A stretch of 55,172 nt of DNA, taken from contig CAYRDC010000017.1 in the NCBI GenBank assembly GCA_964422925.1, forward strand, positions 1-55,172. Direction: 5' to 3'. A program made the translations under genes and the position numbers. Positions 32,572-41,476 of the stretch are shown piece by piece (the first letter of the stretch is position 1; each line of letters starts with the position of its first letter). Origin of the DNA: CAYRDC01 sp964422925. GTDB lineage: Bacteria > Bacteroidota > Bacteroidia > Chitinophagales > S012-47. Under the pieces are notes generated by a model. It was not told where the DNA came from. It worked only from the letters and a program-made list of their open reading frames with translations, and ran no database searches.

Positions 32572-33078
32572 ATGGTTATGAGAGCATTAATCTACAGATT
32601 AATCGGTTTAGTGCCTGTCGTGCTGCTGTTATTCGCAGCAACGGTATCCTATGCCCAAACCCAGGAACAACTGGATGAAGTCCGGGCTATGGAACAGAAA
32701 ATTGCGGCAAATCAGAATAACCCGAATTTTGATTTGAAAGCAGCCCAGCATGAACTGACACTTCTGAAACAGGCCTATGGCATGGAAACTCCGGAAGGAA
32801 CCCAGGCCAATCCAAACAATGTAACCCCAACTTCTTCGATAGGGAGTTTGGCTGATCAGGTTAACCAGTCGGGGACAACCCCTGCCGTAAAACAAAACGA
32901 TCAGGTAACCCCTGTGTCTAACCGGCCGCCTACCCCTGAAGAAGAATTAGCGGATCAGATTCAATCTATCCAGCAGTTAATTGCCTGGATGGAACAGTTT
33001 AAAGATGATCCCCGGGCTGCACAGGAAATTGAGAATTTAAAATCCCAATTGGAATTTCTCCAGGGAGGTGAAAAATAA
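32572..33078 (+). CDS. Small secreted helical protein, first gene of the adhesin operon
   Basis: The 168-residue protein (an ATG at 32578 is an alternative start) has a signal peptide cut after SYAQ near residue 28. The mature part is polar: two helical, heptad-like stretches (EQLDEVRAMEQKIAANQNNP near 33-52 and EEELADQIQSIQQLIAWMEQ near 123-142) joined by a Thr/Pro/Asn-rich linker. There are no cysteines and no T9SS sorting domain. I recognise no family. It is followed 38 bp downstream by the giant adhesin gene and then the PorP/SprF gene, so it probably acts in the periplasm or outer membrane with them, perhaps as a chaperone or complex subunit. Confidence 0.7.
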   Translation: MVMRALIYRLIGLVPVVLLLFAATVSYAQTQEQLDEVRAMEQKIAANQNNPNFDLKAAQHELTLLKQAYGMETPEGTQANPNNVTPTSSIGSLADQVNQSGTTPAVKQNDQVTPVSNRPPTPEEELADQIQSIQQLIAWMEQFKDDPRAAQEIENLKSQLEFLQGGEK

Positions 33079-33116
33079 TTTCAAAGGGGAGTTATTCAAA
33101 CAAAAATCTATTGAAC

Positions 33117-36100
33117 ATGAAACGATTGACCTTTACGCTTATAAGTGCAGTCCTGCTGATATTCGGGAGTGGCCGGGCCATTGGCCAGATCAGTACATTC
33201 CCCTATGTGCAGGACTTTGACTCATGGTCCAATTGTAGTGCTACCTGCTACTATTATTCCTGGTGGCCCTGTGATCCTCCGGCTTCTTCACAATGGGCCA
33301 TAAACCATTCCACCCCGCACTGGGTGATCTATTCCGGTTCCACTCCGTCTTTCGGAACAGGCCCTTCCTCTGACCATACGCAGGGTAATGCCAGCGGGCA
33401 CTATGTGTATTCAGAGTCTTCAGGCTGGAGCTGCTATAATAATACAGCTTACCTGTATACGCCTGAATTCGACTTTTCCGGAGTGTCTGCTGCCGGTTTA
33501 TTGATGAAATTCTGGTATCACATGTACGGTTCAGCCATGGGTACCATGTCTGTGGATGTGTCTACCAACAACGGAGCTACCTGGACTCAACTGGCTGCAC
33601 CCTGGACCGATAACCAGAACCTCTGGCAGGAAAAAGTGATTAATATAGGATCCTACCTGGGTAACTCCTCGGTTAAATTCCGGATTGTTGCCCATATCGG
33701 TAGTTCATATACCTCTGATATGGCGGTGGACGACTTTTCGATCGAACCACAGTATAACTACGATGCCGCTGCCGGGGTCGATCCTACGGAATATACGGTA
33801 ATACCCGTATCCCAGGCGGAAGGCAGCATAGTCGCCCGGGCCACCAATGTGGGGCTGCAAACCCTGACCAATGTGCAAATGACAGTGGATATTCAAGGAG
33901 CCAGCAATGGTTTAATATATAGCCAAACCAGTTCAGGGGTTTCCTTGGCTCCAGGAGCAACTACTACCTTCCTGACACCGGGTCTGACCACAAGTCTTAA
34001 TTTACTGGCTAATCCGGCTGACACTTATACAGTTCAATGTACCGTAACCAGTACACCTACTGACCAGAATGCCAGCAATGACGTAGCCACAGGGGTATTC
34101 GTCATTGATGACACGTTGTATTCGCGCGATGATGACAATATCACTTTTGCCTATGGCATTTACAGTTCAAACAGCGCGGGGGGCAGCATCGGTAACCAGT
34201 ACACCATACACAATACAGCCGGTGTAACCAAAATAGGTGTGCGGCTCGGTAACCCGAATGGATTTGGTATGACGCCTTCCGCGGGTAACCAGTATAAATG
34301 TGCGATCTGGTCATTTAATAACGGAACGGGATTCCCGGATACTATGGTGGATGAAACCCCGGTAGCCATCGTCCCGAATGCTACCACCGGGCAGACACAC
34401 TCTGTGGAGTTTGCCCAGCCTGTTATTGTGGATGCCGGCAAGGAATATGTGGCTACCATTGAAGAATTGCCGGGACAAAAGGGGGTGGCCATTTCGAAAA
34501 CAGCCAATATTTACACCGCGGATAAGGTATGGATCCGCTGGCCATCCAATCCTTACGGAAACGTGGACGGCTGGTCACATGTTGATCCATTCCCCAGTCA
34601 GTTTGTGGGAACTCCTGTGGTACGCATGATATTTTATGACGGGTGTTTAATTCCCGTAGCCGGGCTGGATGACACTATTTGTTACGGAGACACCACGGTG
34701 CTGGGCGGCAACCCCTCAGCCCTGTTGGGAACTCCTCCTTACACCTATTCCTGGTCGCCAGCTACGGGCCTGAGCGCTACCAATGTAGCCAACCCGCTGG
34801 CTTCTCCTCCGGTAACCACCACCTATTATTTAACAGTTACGGATGCTTTTGGCTGTTCCGAAACAGATTCCGTAACCGTATTTGTGAACCCGCTGCCGGT
34901 GGTTAACCAAACAGGTTTAGGAACCGATTACTGTATAGATGATGCTCCTGTTGCAATAAGCGGAACACCCGCAGGCGGTGCTTGGTCAGGTCCTGGGGTC
35001 ACTGATCTGAGCGGGCCTTATTCTGCCACATATAGTGGTCCTCCGGTTCCGATCCCGGATGGTGCCGGGGCCTGGGTACAGGAAAAACTGAATGTTTCCG
35101 GTTTGCCTGGAACTACCTTAGGCGTTGATATAATGCTCGAAAGCGTATGCTTCCAGCTGAACCATACCTGGATCGGTGACGTGGCCATAAGACTGATTGC
35201 CCCGGACGGAACGGTCATTGACCTGATGGACCGTCCTGGTTATCCGGGTAGCTTCTTTGGATGCTCCGGTGACAACGTGGATGCCTGTGTGGTTCCCGGA
35301 CTCGGAAATGAAATGGAAAATGTGTGCGGTGGTACACCGGCTATTTCAGGAACCTATACAGCGGCCAATGGTCAGGATCTGGGTATCCTGAACAACGGCA
35401 TCCTGAACCCGAATGGCCAGTGGAAAATGGAAGCTGCCGACTTCGTGGGCGGTGACAATGGTGCCATCCAGAGCTGGACACTGAACTTCGTAACCGGTGA
35501 CGGTGAGTTCGCACCCGCCACGGCAGGTGCCGGTACGCATACCGTTTCCTACTGCTACACCGATCAAAACGGTTGTACCAACTGTGACGACAGGCAGGTA
35601 ACGGTTCATGATCTGCCGGATGCCAGCATTACCCCGGTTGGTCCGTTCTGCGTGGATGAGCCGGCTGTTAACCTGACAGCGGCTACCCCGCTGGGTACCT
35701 TCTCCGGCCCCGGTATTATTGATCCGGTGAGCGGACTGTTTGACCCGGGCACTGCCGGTGTTGGCACCCATACGATTCATTACCAAGTGACTGATATTTA
35801 CGGCTGTTACAATGAAGATTCGCTGGATATCGTAGTGAACGATGTTCCCACGGCTGATGCCGGTGTGGATGCTGTGATCTGCGAAGGCGAATCCGTACAA
35901 ATCGGTGGTGCACCGACCGGAACTCCGGGTATCTCCACTCCGATTATTGTATCCTACAGTTGGGCACCGGCCACAGGCCTGAGTTCCTCTGTAGATCCCA
36001 ACCCGTTTGCCACACCCTCAGTTACCACAACCTACACGGTGACGGTAACCGATGCCAATGGGTGTACAGGTGAAGACGTTGTAACAGTAACCGTTAACGA

Positions 36101-38078
36101 TAACCCGGTAGTAGATGCCGGTGCGGACCAAGGAATGTGTGACGGCTCATCCGTAACCTTGGGAGGCACACCAACTGCTTCCGGTGGAACGCCTCCTTAT
36201 ACCTATAGCTGGGCGCCAGCCGGTGGCCTGAGCAGCACCACGGTTTCAAACCCGACTGCTTCACCGGCCGGAACAACTACTTACACCGTAACCGTGACCG
36301 ATGCCAATGGTTGTAGTGGAACGGATATGGTGACAGTGAATGTATCGCCCAACCCGATTGCCTTTGCCGGGAATGACCAGGTGATTTGTGCCGGTGATGC
36401 CGTAACCATTGGTGGCGCTCCCACAGGTTCTTCCGGTACACCTCCTTATACCTATAGCTGGGCGCCTGCTACGGGATTGAGCAGTACCACTGACCCGAAC
36501 CCGACAGCCAGCCCAACCACCACCACAACTTACACAGTAACTGTAACCGATGCCGGTGGATGTACTTCTACCGATATGGTGACAGTAACCGTTAACCCGG
36601 TTCCGGTGGCTACTGCCGGTGCTGACGTGGCTATTTGTGATGGAGATGCCGTAACCATTGGTGGAGCGCCAACTGGCGCTGCGGGTACTCCGCCTTATAC
36701 CTATTCCTGGGCTCCCACTTCCGGATTGAGCGCACCGAATGTAGCCAATCCGACAGCCAGCCCTGCTGCCACTACACACTACACGGTAACCGTTACCGAT
36801 GCCAACGGCTGCCAGTCAACCGATGAAATTGTTGTAACTGTGAATCCGAATCCGGTGGCAGATGCCGGATCTGACCAACGTGTTTGTGACGGCAATAGCG
36901 TAACCATTGGTGGCGCTCCAACAGGCAGTGGCGGAACACCTCCATTTACTTACACATGGACTCCTGCAACAGGATTAAGCTCTGCTTCAGTAGCTAATCC
37001 GGATGCCAGCCCCACTGCTTCCACAACCTATACGGTAACCGTAACGGATGCCAACGGTTGTACCAGCAGCGATGTAGTGAATGTGGTTGTCGTGGCAGGC
37101 CCGACTGTAAGTGCCGGTCCTGACATCAGCATCTGTATTGGTGAATCTGCCGTAATCGGTGGCAGCCCGTCTGCCGCAGGTGGCGCTCCGGCTTATGCCT
37201 ATAACTGGCTGCCGATGACCAATCTCGACAACCCGGTGGCTCCTAATCCAACAGCTAATCCAACATCCACTACCACGTATACCCTGATCGTAACCGATGC
37301 CAATGGGTGTACCGCCCAGGATGAAATGACCCTGACAGTGAACCCGCTGCCAGTGGTAAGCTTCAGCGGTCTGAATCCTGAATATTGCGTGGATGATCCG
37401 ATGAGCCAGTTGGTGGGTAATCCTCCGGGAGGTGTCTTTAGCGGCACAGGCGTATTCGGTACGGCTTACGTACCTAATTTTGCCGGACCGGGCAACCATA
37501 CAGTTACCTACACATACACAGATTCAAATGGTTGTACCAATTCAACTTCGGCCAGCACCATTGTATGGGCTCTGCCGGTGGTTGATGCCGGAGCTGATGT
37601 AACCATTTACCTGGGACATACCACCCAGTTTAACGGAAGCAGCAGCCCCGCAGCCGCAACTTGGGATTGGCAGCCTAATGATGGCAGCCTGGATGATAAT
37701 ACCATTCCGGATCCTGTTGCGCAACCATTGCAAACAACTACCTATACACTAACCGTGACAGATATTCATGGTTGTGTAAACAGCGATGATGTAGTTGTTA
37801 CCATTGACCCGAATACTCCGCTGGATGCTCCGAATACCTTTACCCCGAACGGGGACGGAACCAATGATACCTGGGTTATCCCGATCATTGATTTCTTCCC
37901 AAGAAATACTGTTAAAATTTATAACAGATGGGGACAGCTGGTCTATCAAACCACTGATTACGCGAATGCTACTGCCTGGGATGGTGGAAACCTTCCGGCC
38001 GGTACATACTTCTACGTAATCAAACTGGATGGACAGACCGGATTGGTGCATCGCGGACCAATAACCATCATTCGCTAA
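33117..38078 (+). CDS. Giant repeat adhesin with gliding-motility-associated C-terminal domain
   Basis: The ATG at 33117 gives 1653 residues. After a signal peptide (ending SGRAIGQ) come a MAM-like beta domain (about 25-205), a CARDB-like domain (about 215-330), a PKD-like repeat near residue 515, an Ig-like repeat split by a P-domain (nt 35016-35501), a second Ig-like repeat (SGPGIIDPVSGLFDPGTAG), six tandem 83-86-residue PKD-like repeats (35850-37352), one more Ig-like and one more PKD-like unit, and the C-terminal PNTFTPNGDGTNDTWVI...NRWG domain (TIGR04131-type, CHU_C). That domain marks a type B T9SS substrate that needs a PorP/SprF partner, found directly downstream. Repeats have C-x-G and G-C pairs, so disulfides are likely. 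The role is inferred: surface adhesion or gliding. Confidence 0.93.
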   Translation: MKRLTFTLISAVLLIFGSGRAIGQISTFPYVQDFDSWSNCSATCYYYSWWPCDPPASSQWAINHSTPHWVIYSGSTPSFGTGPSSDHTQGNASGHYVYSESSGWSCYNNTAYLYTPEFDFSGVSAAGLLMKFWYHMYGSAMGTMSVDVSTNNGATWTQLAAPWTDNQNLWQEKVINIGSYLGNSSVKFRIVAHIGSSYTSDMAVDDFSIEPQYNYDAAAGVDPTEYTVIPVSQAEGSIVARATNVGLQTLTNVQMTVDIQGASNGLIYSQTSSGVSLAPGATTTFLTPGLTTSLNLLANPADTYTVQCTVTSTPTDQNASNDVATGVFVIDDTLYSRDDDNITFAYGIYSSNSAGGSIGNQYTIHNTAGVTKIGVRLGNPNGFGMTPSAGNQYKCAIWSFNNGTGFPDTMVDETPVAIVPNATTGQTHSVEFAQPVIVDAGKEYVATIEELPGQKGVAISKTANIYTADKVWIRWPSNPYGNVDGWSHVDPFPSQFVGTPVVRMIFYDGCLIPVAGLDDTICYGDTTVLGGNPSALLGTPPYTYSWSPATGLSATNVANPLASPPVTTTYYLTVTDAFGCSETDSVTVFVNPLPVVNQTGLGTDYCIDDAPVAISGTPAGGAWSGPGVTDLSGPYSATYSGPPVPIPDGAGAWVQEKLNVSGLPGTTLGVDIMLESVCFQLNHTWIGDVAIRLIAPDGTVIDLMDRPGYPGSFFGCSGDNVDACVVPGLGNEMENVCGGTPAISGTYTAANGQDLGILNNGILNPNGQWKMEAADFVGGDNGAIQSWTLNFVTGDGEFAPATAGAGTHTVSYCYTDQNGCTNCDDRQVTVHDLPDASITPVGPFCVDEPAVNLTAATPLGTFSGPGIIDPVSGLFDPGTAGVGTHTIHYQVTDIYGCYNEDSLDIVVNDVPTADAGVDAVICEGESVQIGGAPTGTPGISTPIIVSYSWAPATGLSSSVDPNPFATPSVTTTYTVTVTDANGCTGEDVVTVTVNDNPVVDAGADQGMCDGSSVTLGGTPTASGGTPPYTYSWAPAGGLSSTTVSNPTASPAGTTTYTVTVTDANGCSGTDMVTVNVSPNPIAFAGNDQVICAGDAVTIGGAPTGSSGTPPYTYSWAPATGLSSTTDPNPTASPTTTTTYTVTVTDAGGCTSTDMVTVTVNPVPVATAGADVAICDGDAVTIGGAPTGAAGTPPYTYSWAPTSGLSAPNVANPTASPAATTHYTVTVTDANGCQSTDEIVVTVNPNPVADAGSDQRVCDGNSVTIGGAPTGSGGTPPFTYTWTPATGLSSASVANPDASPTASTTYTVTVTDANGCTSSDVVNVVVVAGPTVSAGPDISICIGESAVIGGSPSAAGGAPAYAYNWLPMTNLDNPVAPNPTANPTSTTTYTLIVTDANGCTAQDEMTLTVNPLPVVSFSGLNPEYCVDDPMSQLVGNPPGGVFSGTGVFGTAYVPNFAGPGNHTVTYTYTDSNGCTNSTSASTIVWALPVVDAGADVTIYLGHTTQFNGSSSPAAATWDWQPNDGSLDDNTIPDPVAQPLQTTTYTLTVTDIHGCVNSDDVVVTIDPNTPLDAPNTFTPNGDGTNDTWVIPIIDFFPRNTVKIYNRWGQLVYQTTDYANATAWDGGNLPAGTYFYVIKLDGQTGLVHRGPITIIR
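35016..35501 (+). other. Proprotein-convertase P-domain nested in an Ig-like repeat
   Basis: Encoded residues run from PYSATYSG through GAWVQEKLNVSG, CFQLNHTWIGDVAIRLIAPD, NPNGQWKMEAADFVGGDNGA to IQSWTLNFVTGD, the usual P-domain strands. The residues just before (GAWSGPGVTDLSG) and after (GEFAPATAGAGTHTVSY) match the two halves of one Ig-like repeat, as seen uninterrupted in the next unit. The P-domain of about 160 residues thus appears to be inserted within that fold. Confidence 0.75.
35850..37352 (+). repeat. Six tandem ~249-bp coding repeats in the adhesin
   Basis: Units begin at 35850 (258 bp), 36108, 36357, 36606, 36855 and 37104 (249 bp each). Each encodes V-x-x-AG-x-D-x-x-x-C-x-G-x-x-V-x-IGG, then GTPPYTYSWAPATGLSS and TTYTVTVTDANGC. 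Similarity is high at DNA level in the TATACCTATAGCTGGGCG core of neighbouring units, so unequal crossing-over and assembly collapse are both possible. Confidence 0.9.
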
Positions 38079-38087
38079 TCTTAAAAA

Positions 38088-38981
38088 ATGAAAACAACCA
38101 TGAAAAGGTTATCAATAATCGCAATAATCCTGTTGGCCACAGCTAATGCCTGGGGCCAACAGGAACCCCTGCTCACTAATTACCAGCTGAATTATTTCAC
38201 CTGGAATCCTGCCGCAGCGGGAAGCGCAGGCCAGTGGGCCCTGAGGGCTCATATCCGGGGCGAATGGGTACGTTTTCCGGGTGCACCGATTACGCAAACC
38301 GTATCGCTTCACGGGGCATTAGGTCGTGTTGGACTGGGTGCTACCCTGGTGAATGACCTTGTAGGCCCGGAACAAAGAACCGGTGTGCAGACAGGGTATG
38401 CCTACCTGATACCTGTAGGCGACAACACTTTGTCTATCGGACTGGGCCTGAATTTCATTAGGTACCAACTTCGTCAAAGCGAGGTAAGAACTTTGGTGGG
38501 TAATGATCCTTCTGTGCTGGCCCTTAACGGAGATATGATCATCGACATGAATTTTGGCATCTTCTATTATGGCGATAAATTTTATGCCGGTGTCTCAGCT
38601 CCCAGGTTACTTCAGCTGACGAAAAATGAAATATCAGACGCAATCCATTATGGAGTTGTAGCTGGTTACAAAATGCGATCAAACGAAAACTTTACCTTTG
38701 AACCATCCATGATGATAAAAGGCGCTGCAGGTGCCCCGTTACAGTATGAAATCGATGCCAAAGCGCATCTGCTCAACGAGCAACTGTATTTGGGCGTTGG
38801 CTACAGAGGCGGTAAAGGAAACTTTATTTCCGCGCTGATTGGTGCCAAACTACTTGGCAAATACCATTTTGCCTATAGCTACGACTTCACAACCGGTGAA
38901 TTCCAGAATTATTCCTGGGGTTCGCATGAAGTGATGCTGGGTATGGATTTCGATTGGAAACGTAAAGCAGCAGAAGAGTAA
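38088..38981 (+). CDS. T9SS outer-membrane protein, PorP/SprF family
   Basis: The 297-residue protein has a signal peptide (to ANAWGQ, about residue 23) and starts its mature part with QEPLLTNYQLNYFTWNPAAA, the PorP/SprF signature. The rest alternates short beta strands (HIRGEWVRFPGAPITQTVSL, GVSAPRLLQLTKNEI) that form a predicted 14-strand barrel and ends in LGMDFDWKRKAAEE. Known for the family: PorP/SprF proteins are needed for secretion and surface attachment of the type B adhesin encoded next to them. It lies 9 bp after the adhesin gene and is followed by a strong terminator. An ATG at 38100 is an alternative start. Confidence 0.93.
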   Translation: MKTTMKRLSIIAIILLATANAWGQQEPLLTNYQLNYFTWNPAAAGSAGQWALRAHIRGEWVRFPGAPITQTVSLHGALGRVGLGATLVNDLVGPEQRTGVQTGYAYLIPVGDNTLSIGLGLNFIRYQLRQSEVRTLVGNDPSVLALNGDMIIDMNFGIFYYGDKFYAGVSAPRLLQLTKNEISDAIHYGVVAGYKMRSNENFTFEPSMMIKGAAGAPLQYEIDAKAHLLNEQLYLGVGYRGGKGNFISALIGAKLLGKYHFAYSYDFTTGEFQNYSWGSHEVMLGMDFDWKRKAAEE

Positions 38982-39008
38982 TTGCAAGGTATTTTGCAAT
39001 GAAATTCG

Positions 39009-39048
39009 CAGGCCTTTAAGCGCGAGCTTAAAGGCCTGTTTTTTTTTT
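39009..39048 (+). terminator. Strong intrinsic terminator after the adhesin operon
   Basis: CAGGCCTTTAAGC (39009-39021) and GCTTAAAGGCCTG (39026-39038) form a perfect 13-bp stem with a GCGA loop, followed by ten T. It lies 27 bp after the PorP/SprF stop and just before the convergent rnhB stop at 39057. Confidence 0.95.
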
Positions 39049-39056
39049 ATTTATCC

Positions 39057-39662
39057 TTATGCAAACAAGCTGGTTTGCCTGCCGGAAGGATACAACCGAA
39101 ATGATTTGCGGTGGTAAGGGGTAGGCCCCTCGTGGATAATAGCCTTGCGATGCGCAGGGGTAGGATATCCTTTGTTCCTGGCCCACTGGTAAGAGGGAAA
39201 ATCCTTTGATATCTGGCGCATGAAAACATCCCGTTCAGTTTTTGCCAGGACGGATGCCGCTGCGATGGACGCATAAAGTCCGTCCCCGCCAACAATGCAA
39301 TGAAAGGGGATCTTCTTGTATGGTTTGAATCGGTTCCCGTCAATTAACAACCTGTCAGGGGTTTCCGATAACTGGCCGATAGCCTGGTGCATGGCTTTGA
39401 TACTGGCATTGAGAATATTGATCCGGTCAATTTCATGATTGTCGATGAATGCTACGGCCCAACTGACGGCTTTGGATTTTATGACAGGGGCCAGCTCTTC
39501 CCGTATGCGGGCGTTGAGCTTTTTGGAATCATTCAATAATGGAAGGCTAAAAGATTTGGGAAGAATGACAGCAGCGGCTACCACGGGGCCTGCCAGACTG
39601 CCGCGGCCGGCTTCATCACAGCCGGCTTCCAACCCGTCTTCCTGTAAAAACGGCCTTAACAT
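39057..39662 (-). CDS. rnhB: Ribonuclease HII
   Basis: The 201-residue protein carries the RNase HII active site: Asp16 and Glu17 in GCDEAGRGSLAGPVVAAAVI, the third acidic residue in RLLIDGNRFK, and HRKAIIHEGPTPYHRKSF near the end. SLAKTERD-like VLAKTERDVFM and the DFPSYQWARNKGYPTPAH motif are typical. It cuts RNA in RNA:DNA hybrids and at single ribonucleotides, using Mg2+ or Mn2+, in the cytoplasm. The ATG at 39660-39662 begins MLRPFLQEDGLEAGCDEAG. It converges with the adhesin operon and is divergent from the ABC gene with 83 bp between starts. Confidence 0.95.
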   Translation of the reverse strand: MLRPFLQEDGLEAGCDEAGRGSLAGPVVAAAVILPKSFSLPLLNDSKKLNARIREELAPVIKSKAVSWAVAFIDNHEIDRINILNASIKAMHQAIGQLSETPDRLLIDGNRFKPYKKIPFHCIVGGDGLYASIAAASVLAKTERDVFMRQISKDFPSYQWARNKGYPTPAHRKAIIHEGPTPYHRKSFRLYPSGRQTSLFA

Positions 39663-39705
39663 TTTATAACGGAGTGTAAGACAAACTAAATATACTTAAT
39701 TTTCC

Positions 39706-39733
39706 ATTGGCAAGGGCGCAATTATTAACTTTG
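39706..39733 (+). promoter_or_regulatory. Promoter of the ABC transporter operon
   Basis: TAACTTTG (39726-39733) fits TAnnTTTG, with ATTG at 39706-39709 as a -33 box (16-bp spacer, slightly short). The ATG at 39746 is 12 bp after the -7 box, so the mRNA leader would be very short. A minus-strand box TATATTTA (39687-39694) may serve rnhB. Confidence 0.5.
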
Positions 39734-39745
39734 GGCATTTCAAAA

Positions 39746-40639
39746 ATGGAATCAGTTTTAACGGTGCGGCAAATTCACAAATGGTATGGGAAGGTGCATG
39801 CCGTTCAAAGCCTAAGCCTGAATGTGCCGGAAGGCAGCGTATATGGCATCCTGGGACCAAACGGCAGCGGAAAGACCACTACACTGGGTATTGTGCTTGG
39901 CGTGATACGGGCTGACTCGGGCAGCTATGAGTGGCTTGGCGGAAACTCCGGGCCGGGCATAAGAAAGAACATCGGTGCGCTGCTGGAACAGCCTAATTTT
40001 TACCCTTATCTGACCGCACTGCAGAATCTGCGGATAATCGCAGATATAAAGGGCTGCGGCTACGACAACCTTGATCAGGCGCTCGAAACCGTGAACCTGA
40101 GCCAGTGGAAAAACACTGCTTATAAGACCTTTTCCTCGGGCATGAAACAACGTTTGGCCATTGCCGCCACCTTGATCGGTTCACCCAGAGTAATGGTCCT
40201 GGATGAACCCACCAACGGACTCGATCCCCAGGGAATTGCGGAGGTCCGGGAACTGATAAAAGACATTGCCTCTCAAGGCAAAACCATCATACTGGCCAGT
40301 CATCTGCTGGATGAAGTAGAAAAAGTTTGTACACATGTGGCCGTTTTAAAAAAAGGAAAACTGCTGGCTGAGGGACCGGTGAGCAATGCCCTGGCCAGTG
40401 AGGAAAAAATCGAAGCAGCCAGTGACAACATGTCTATGCTCCAAAAAATGTTAGCAGACTGGCTTGGCAGCGACCGTGTGCAACAAGCTGATGGCGTACT
40501 CCTGATAACAGCCGGTGATTTAGATCCATCGGAAATCAACCGGAAAGCTTTTGAATCCGGTATTGTGCTCACGCATCTGAGCATACGCCATAAGACGCTG
40601 GAAAGCCATTTCCTGGAATTAACCACGGATGATGAATAA
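39746..40639 (+). CDS. ABC transporter ATP-binding protein
   Basis: The ATG at 39746 gives 297 residues (an upstream in-frame ATG at 39707 would add 13 but overlaps the promoter). The nucleotide-binding domain has Walker A GPNGSGKTTT, Q-loop LLEQPNFYPYLTAL, signature FSSGMKQRLAIAA (degenerate SGMKQ), Walker B VMVLDEPTNGLDPQG and the switch His in LASHLLDEVEKV. A C-terminal extension of about 85 residues ends in a regulatory-like alpha/beta part (SHFLELTTDDE). This is the ABC-2 or bacitracin-export (BcrA) type. The permease gene follows with an 11-bp overlap; substrate unknown. Confidence 0.93.
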   Translation: MESVLTVRQIHKWYGKVHAVQSLSLNVPEGSVYGILGPNGSGKTTTLGIVLGVIRADSGSYEWLGGNSGPGIRKNIGALLEQPNFYPYLTALQNLRIIADIKGCGYDNLDQALETVNLSQWKNTAYKTFSSGMKQRLAIAATLIGSPRVMVLDEPTNGLDPQGIAEVRELIKDIASQGKTIILASHLLDEVEKVCTHVAVLKKGKLLAEGPVSNALASEEKIEAASDNMSMLQKMLADWLGSDRVQQADGVLLITAGDLDPSEINRKAFESGIVLTHLSIRHKTLESHFLELTTDDE

Positions 40640-41414
40640 ACTGTCAAGCATAGAGTGGAAAAAGATATGGCCTTACAAGACATTCAAGGCCTTAGCCGGG
40701 TTGTACATAATCTGCCTGATTTTATTCTTTTTAAGCGCCCAGAATTTTTCCATTGGAGGATTCCGCCCCTTTGCCAATGAATTGCTTCAATTTCCCGATG
40801 TCTGGCATAACCTTACCTATGTGGCAAGCCTGTTTTTTAACCTGATTCTGGCTGTCCTCATCGTCATATTGATTACTAATGAGTACCAGTTTCGGACATT
40901 GCGCCAAAACATCATTGACGGGCAAAGCCGCTGGGATATCGTCCTTTCGAAAATCTGGGTTATGCTGATGCTTGCGTTTGCTGCTACCATAGCTGTGACG
41001 CTCATTGGTCTGACCATGGGATTGCTGAATACACCTGTTATTACTTCCGGCCTTATCAAGGAGCAATCCTGGTTCCTGGCCGGATTTTTTGTACATGCTT
41101 TTGGGCTTATGCTGTTTGCTTCCTTACTGGCGCACCTGTTCCGGAAAACAGGCCTTTCAATTCTTATGTTTTTACTTTATCTGGTTATTATTGAGCCGAT
41201 CATACGCGGATTGGTACGGACACAATGGATTAACTACCTTCCTTCCAAGTCCTTGTATTCGATAATACCTTTTCCTTATTCTGATCTCCTGCAAAGCGGA
41301 CTCGGCCTGCCTGAGAATAATTTTCCTAGGCTGGATTTTATGGCAATATCCTTGGCATACAGCCTGCTTTTTGTACTGCTTAACTGGACGCTGGTCAGGA
41401 AACGCGACCTGTGA
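40629..41414 (+). CDS. ABC-2 type transporter permease
   Basis: The 261-residue protein has six hydrophobic spans. The first lies at about residues 22-38 after SIEWKKIWPYKTFKALAG; the others lie near 70-92, 108-130, 142-162, 170-190 and 237-256. The second span is followed by TNEYQFRTLRQNIIDGQSRW, the usual coupling helix of BcrB/NosY-like permeases. It forms the membrane channel with the ATPase encoded upstream; the two genes overlap by 11 bp. An ATG at 40632 gives one residue fewer. The substrate may be an antibiotic or lipid-linked compound, but nothing in the sequence decides it. Confidence 0.88.
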   Translation: MMNKLSSIEWKKIWPYKTFKALAGLYIICLILFFLSAQNFSIGGFRPFANELLQFPDVWHNLTYVASLFFNLILAVLIVILITNEYQFRTLRQNIIDGQSRWDIVLSKIWVMLMLAFAATIAVTLIGLTMGLLNTPVITSGLIKEQSWFLAGFFVHAFGLMLFASLLAHLFRKTGLSILMFLLYLVIIEPIIRGLVRTQWINYLPSKSLYSIIPFPYSDLLQSGLGLPENNFPRLDFMAISLAYSLLFVLLNWTLVRKRDL

Positions 41415-41448
41415 TTTTCCTTTCATTTGTTAAGGTTTATTAAACGCA

Positions 41449-41476
41449 GGAAACTTTTATCGTGTAAATAGTTTCC
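41449..41476. promoter_or_regulatory. Inverted repeat upstream of tetR promoter
   Basis: GGAAACT (41449-41455) and AGTTTCC (41470-41476) are exact reverse complements 14 bp apart. The right arm overlaps the -33 region of the tetR promoter, so it could be part of an extended operator with the neighbouring palindrome. Confidence 0.4.

Noticed and set aside
35346..36779. Long frames antisense to the adhesin repeats
   Set aside because: They mirror the repeated coding units and have Ser/Gly/Ile-rich translations without any domain.
35850..37352. Regular DNA repeats that might suggest a CRISPR array
   Set aside because: Unit length is about 249 bp, the repeats are in frame and they encode PKD-like domains; there are no short repeats with unique spacers and no cas genes.
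39039..39048. T-run at 39039-39048 as a possible slippage or phase-variation site
   Set aside because: It is the U-tract of the terminator after the PorP/SprF gene and lies in no coding frame.
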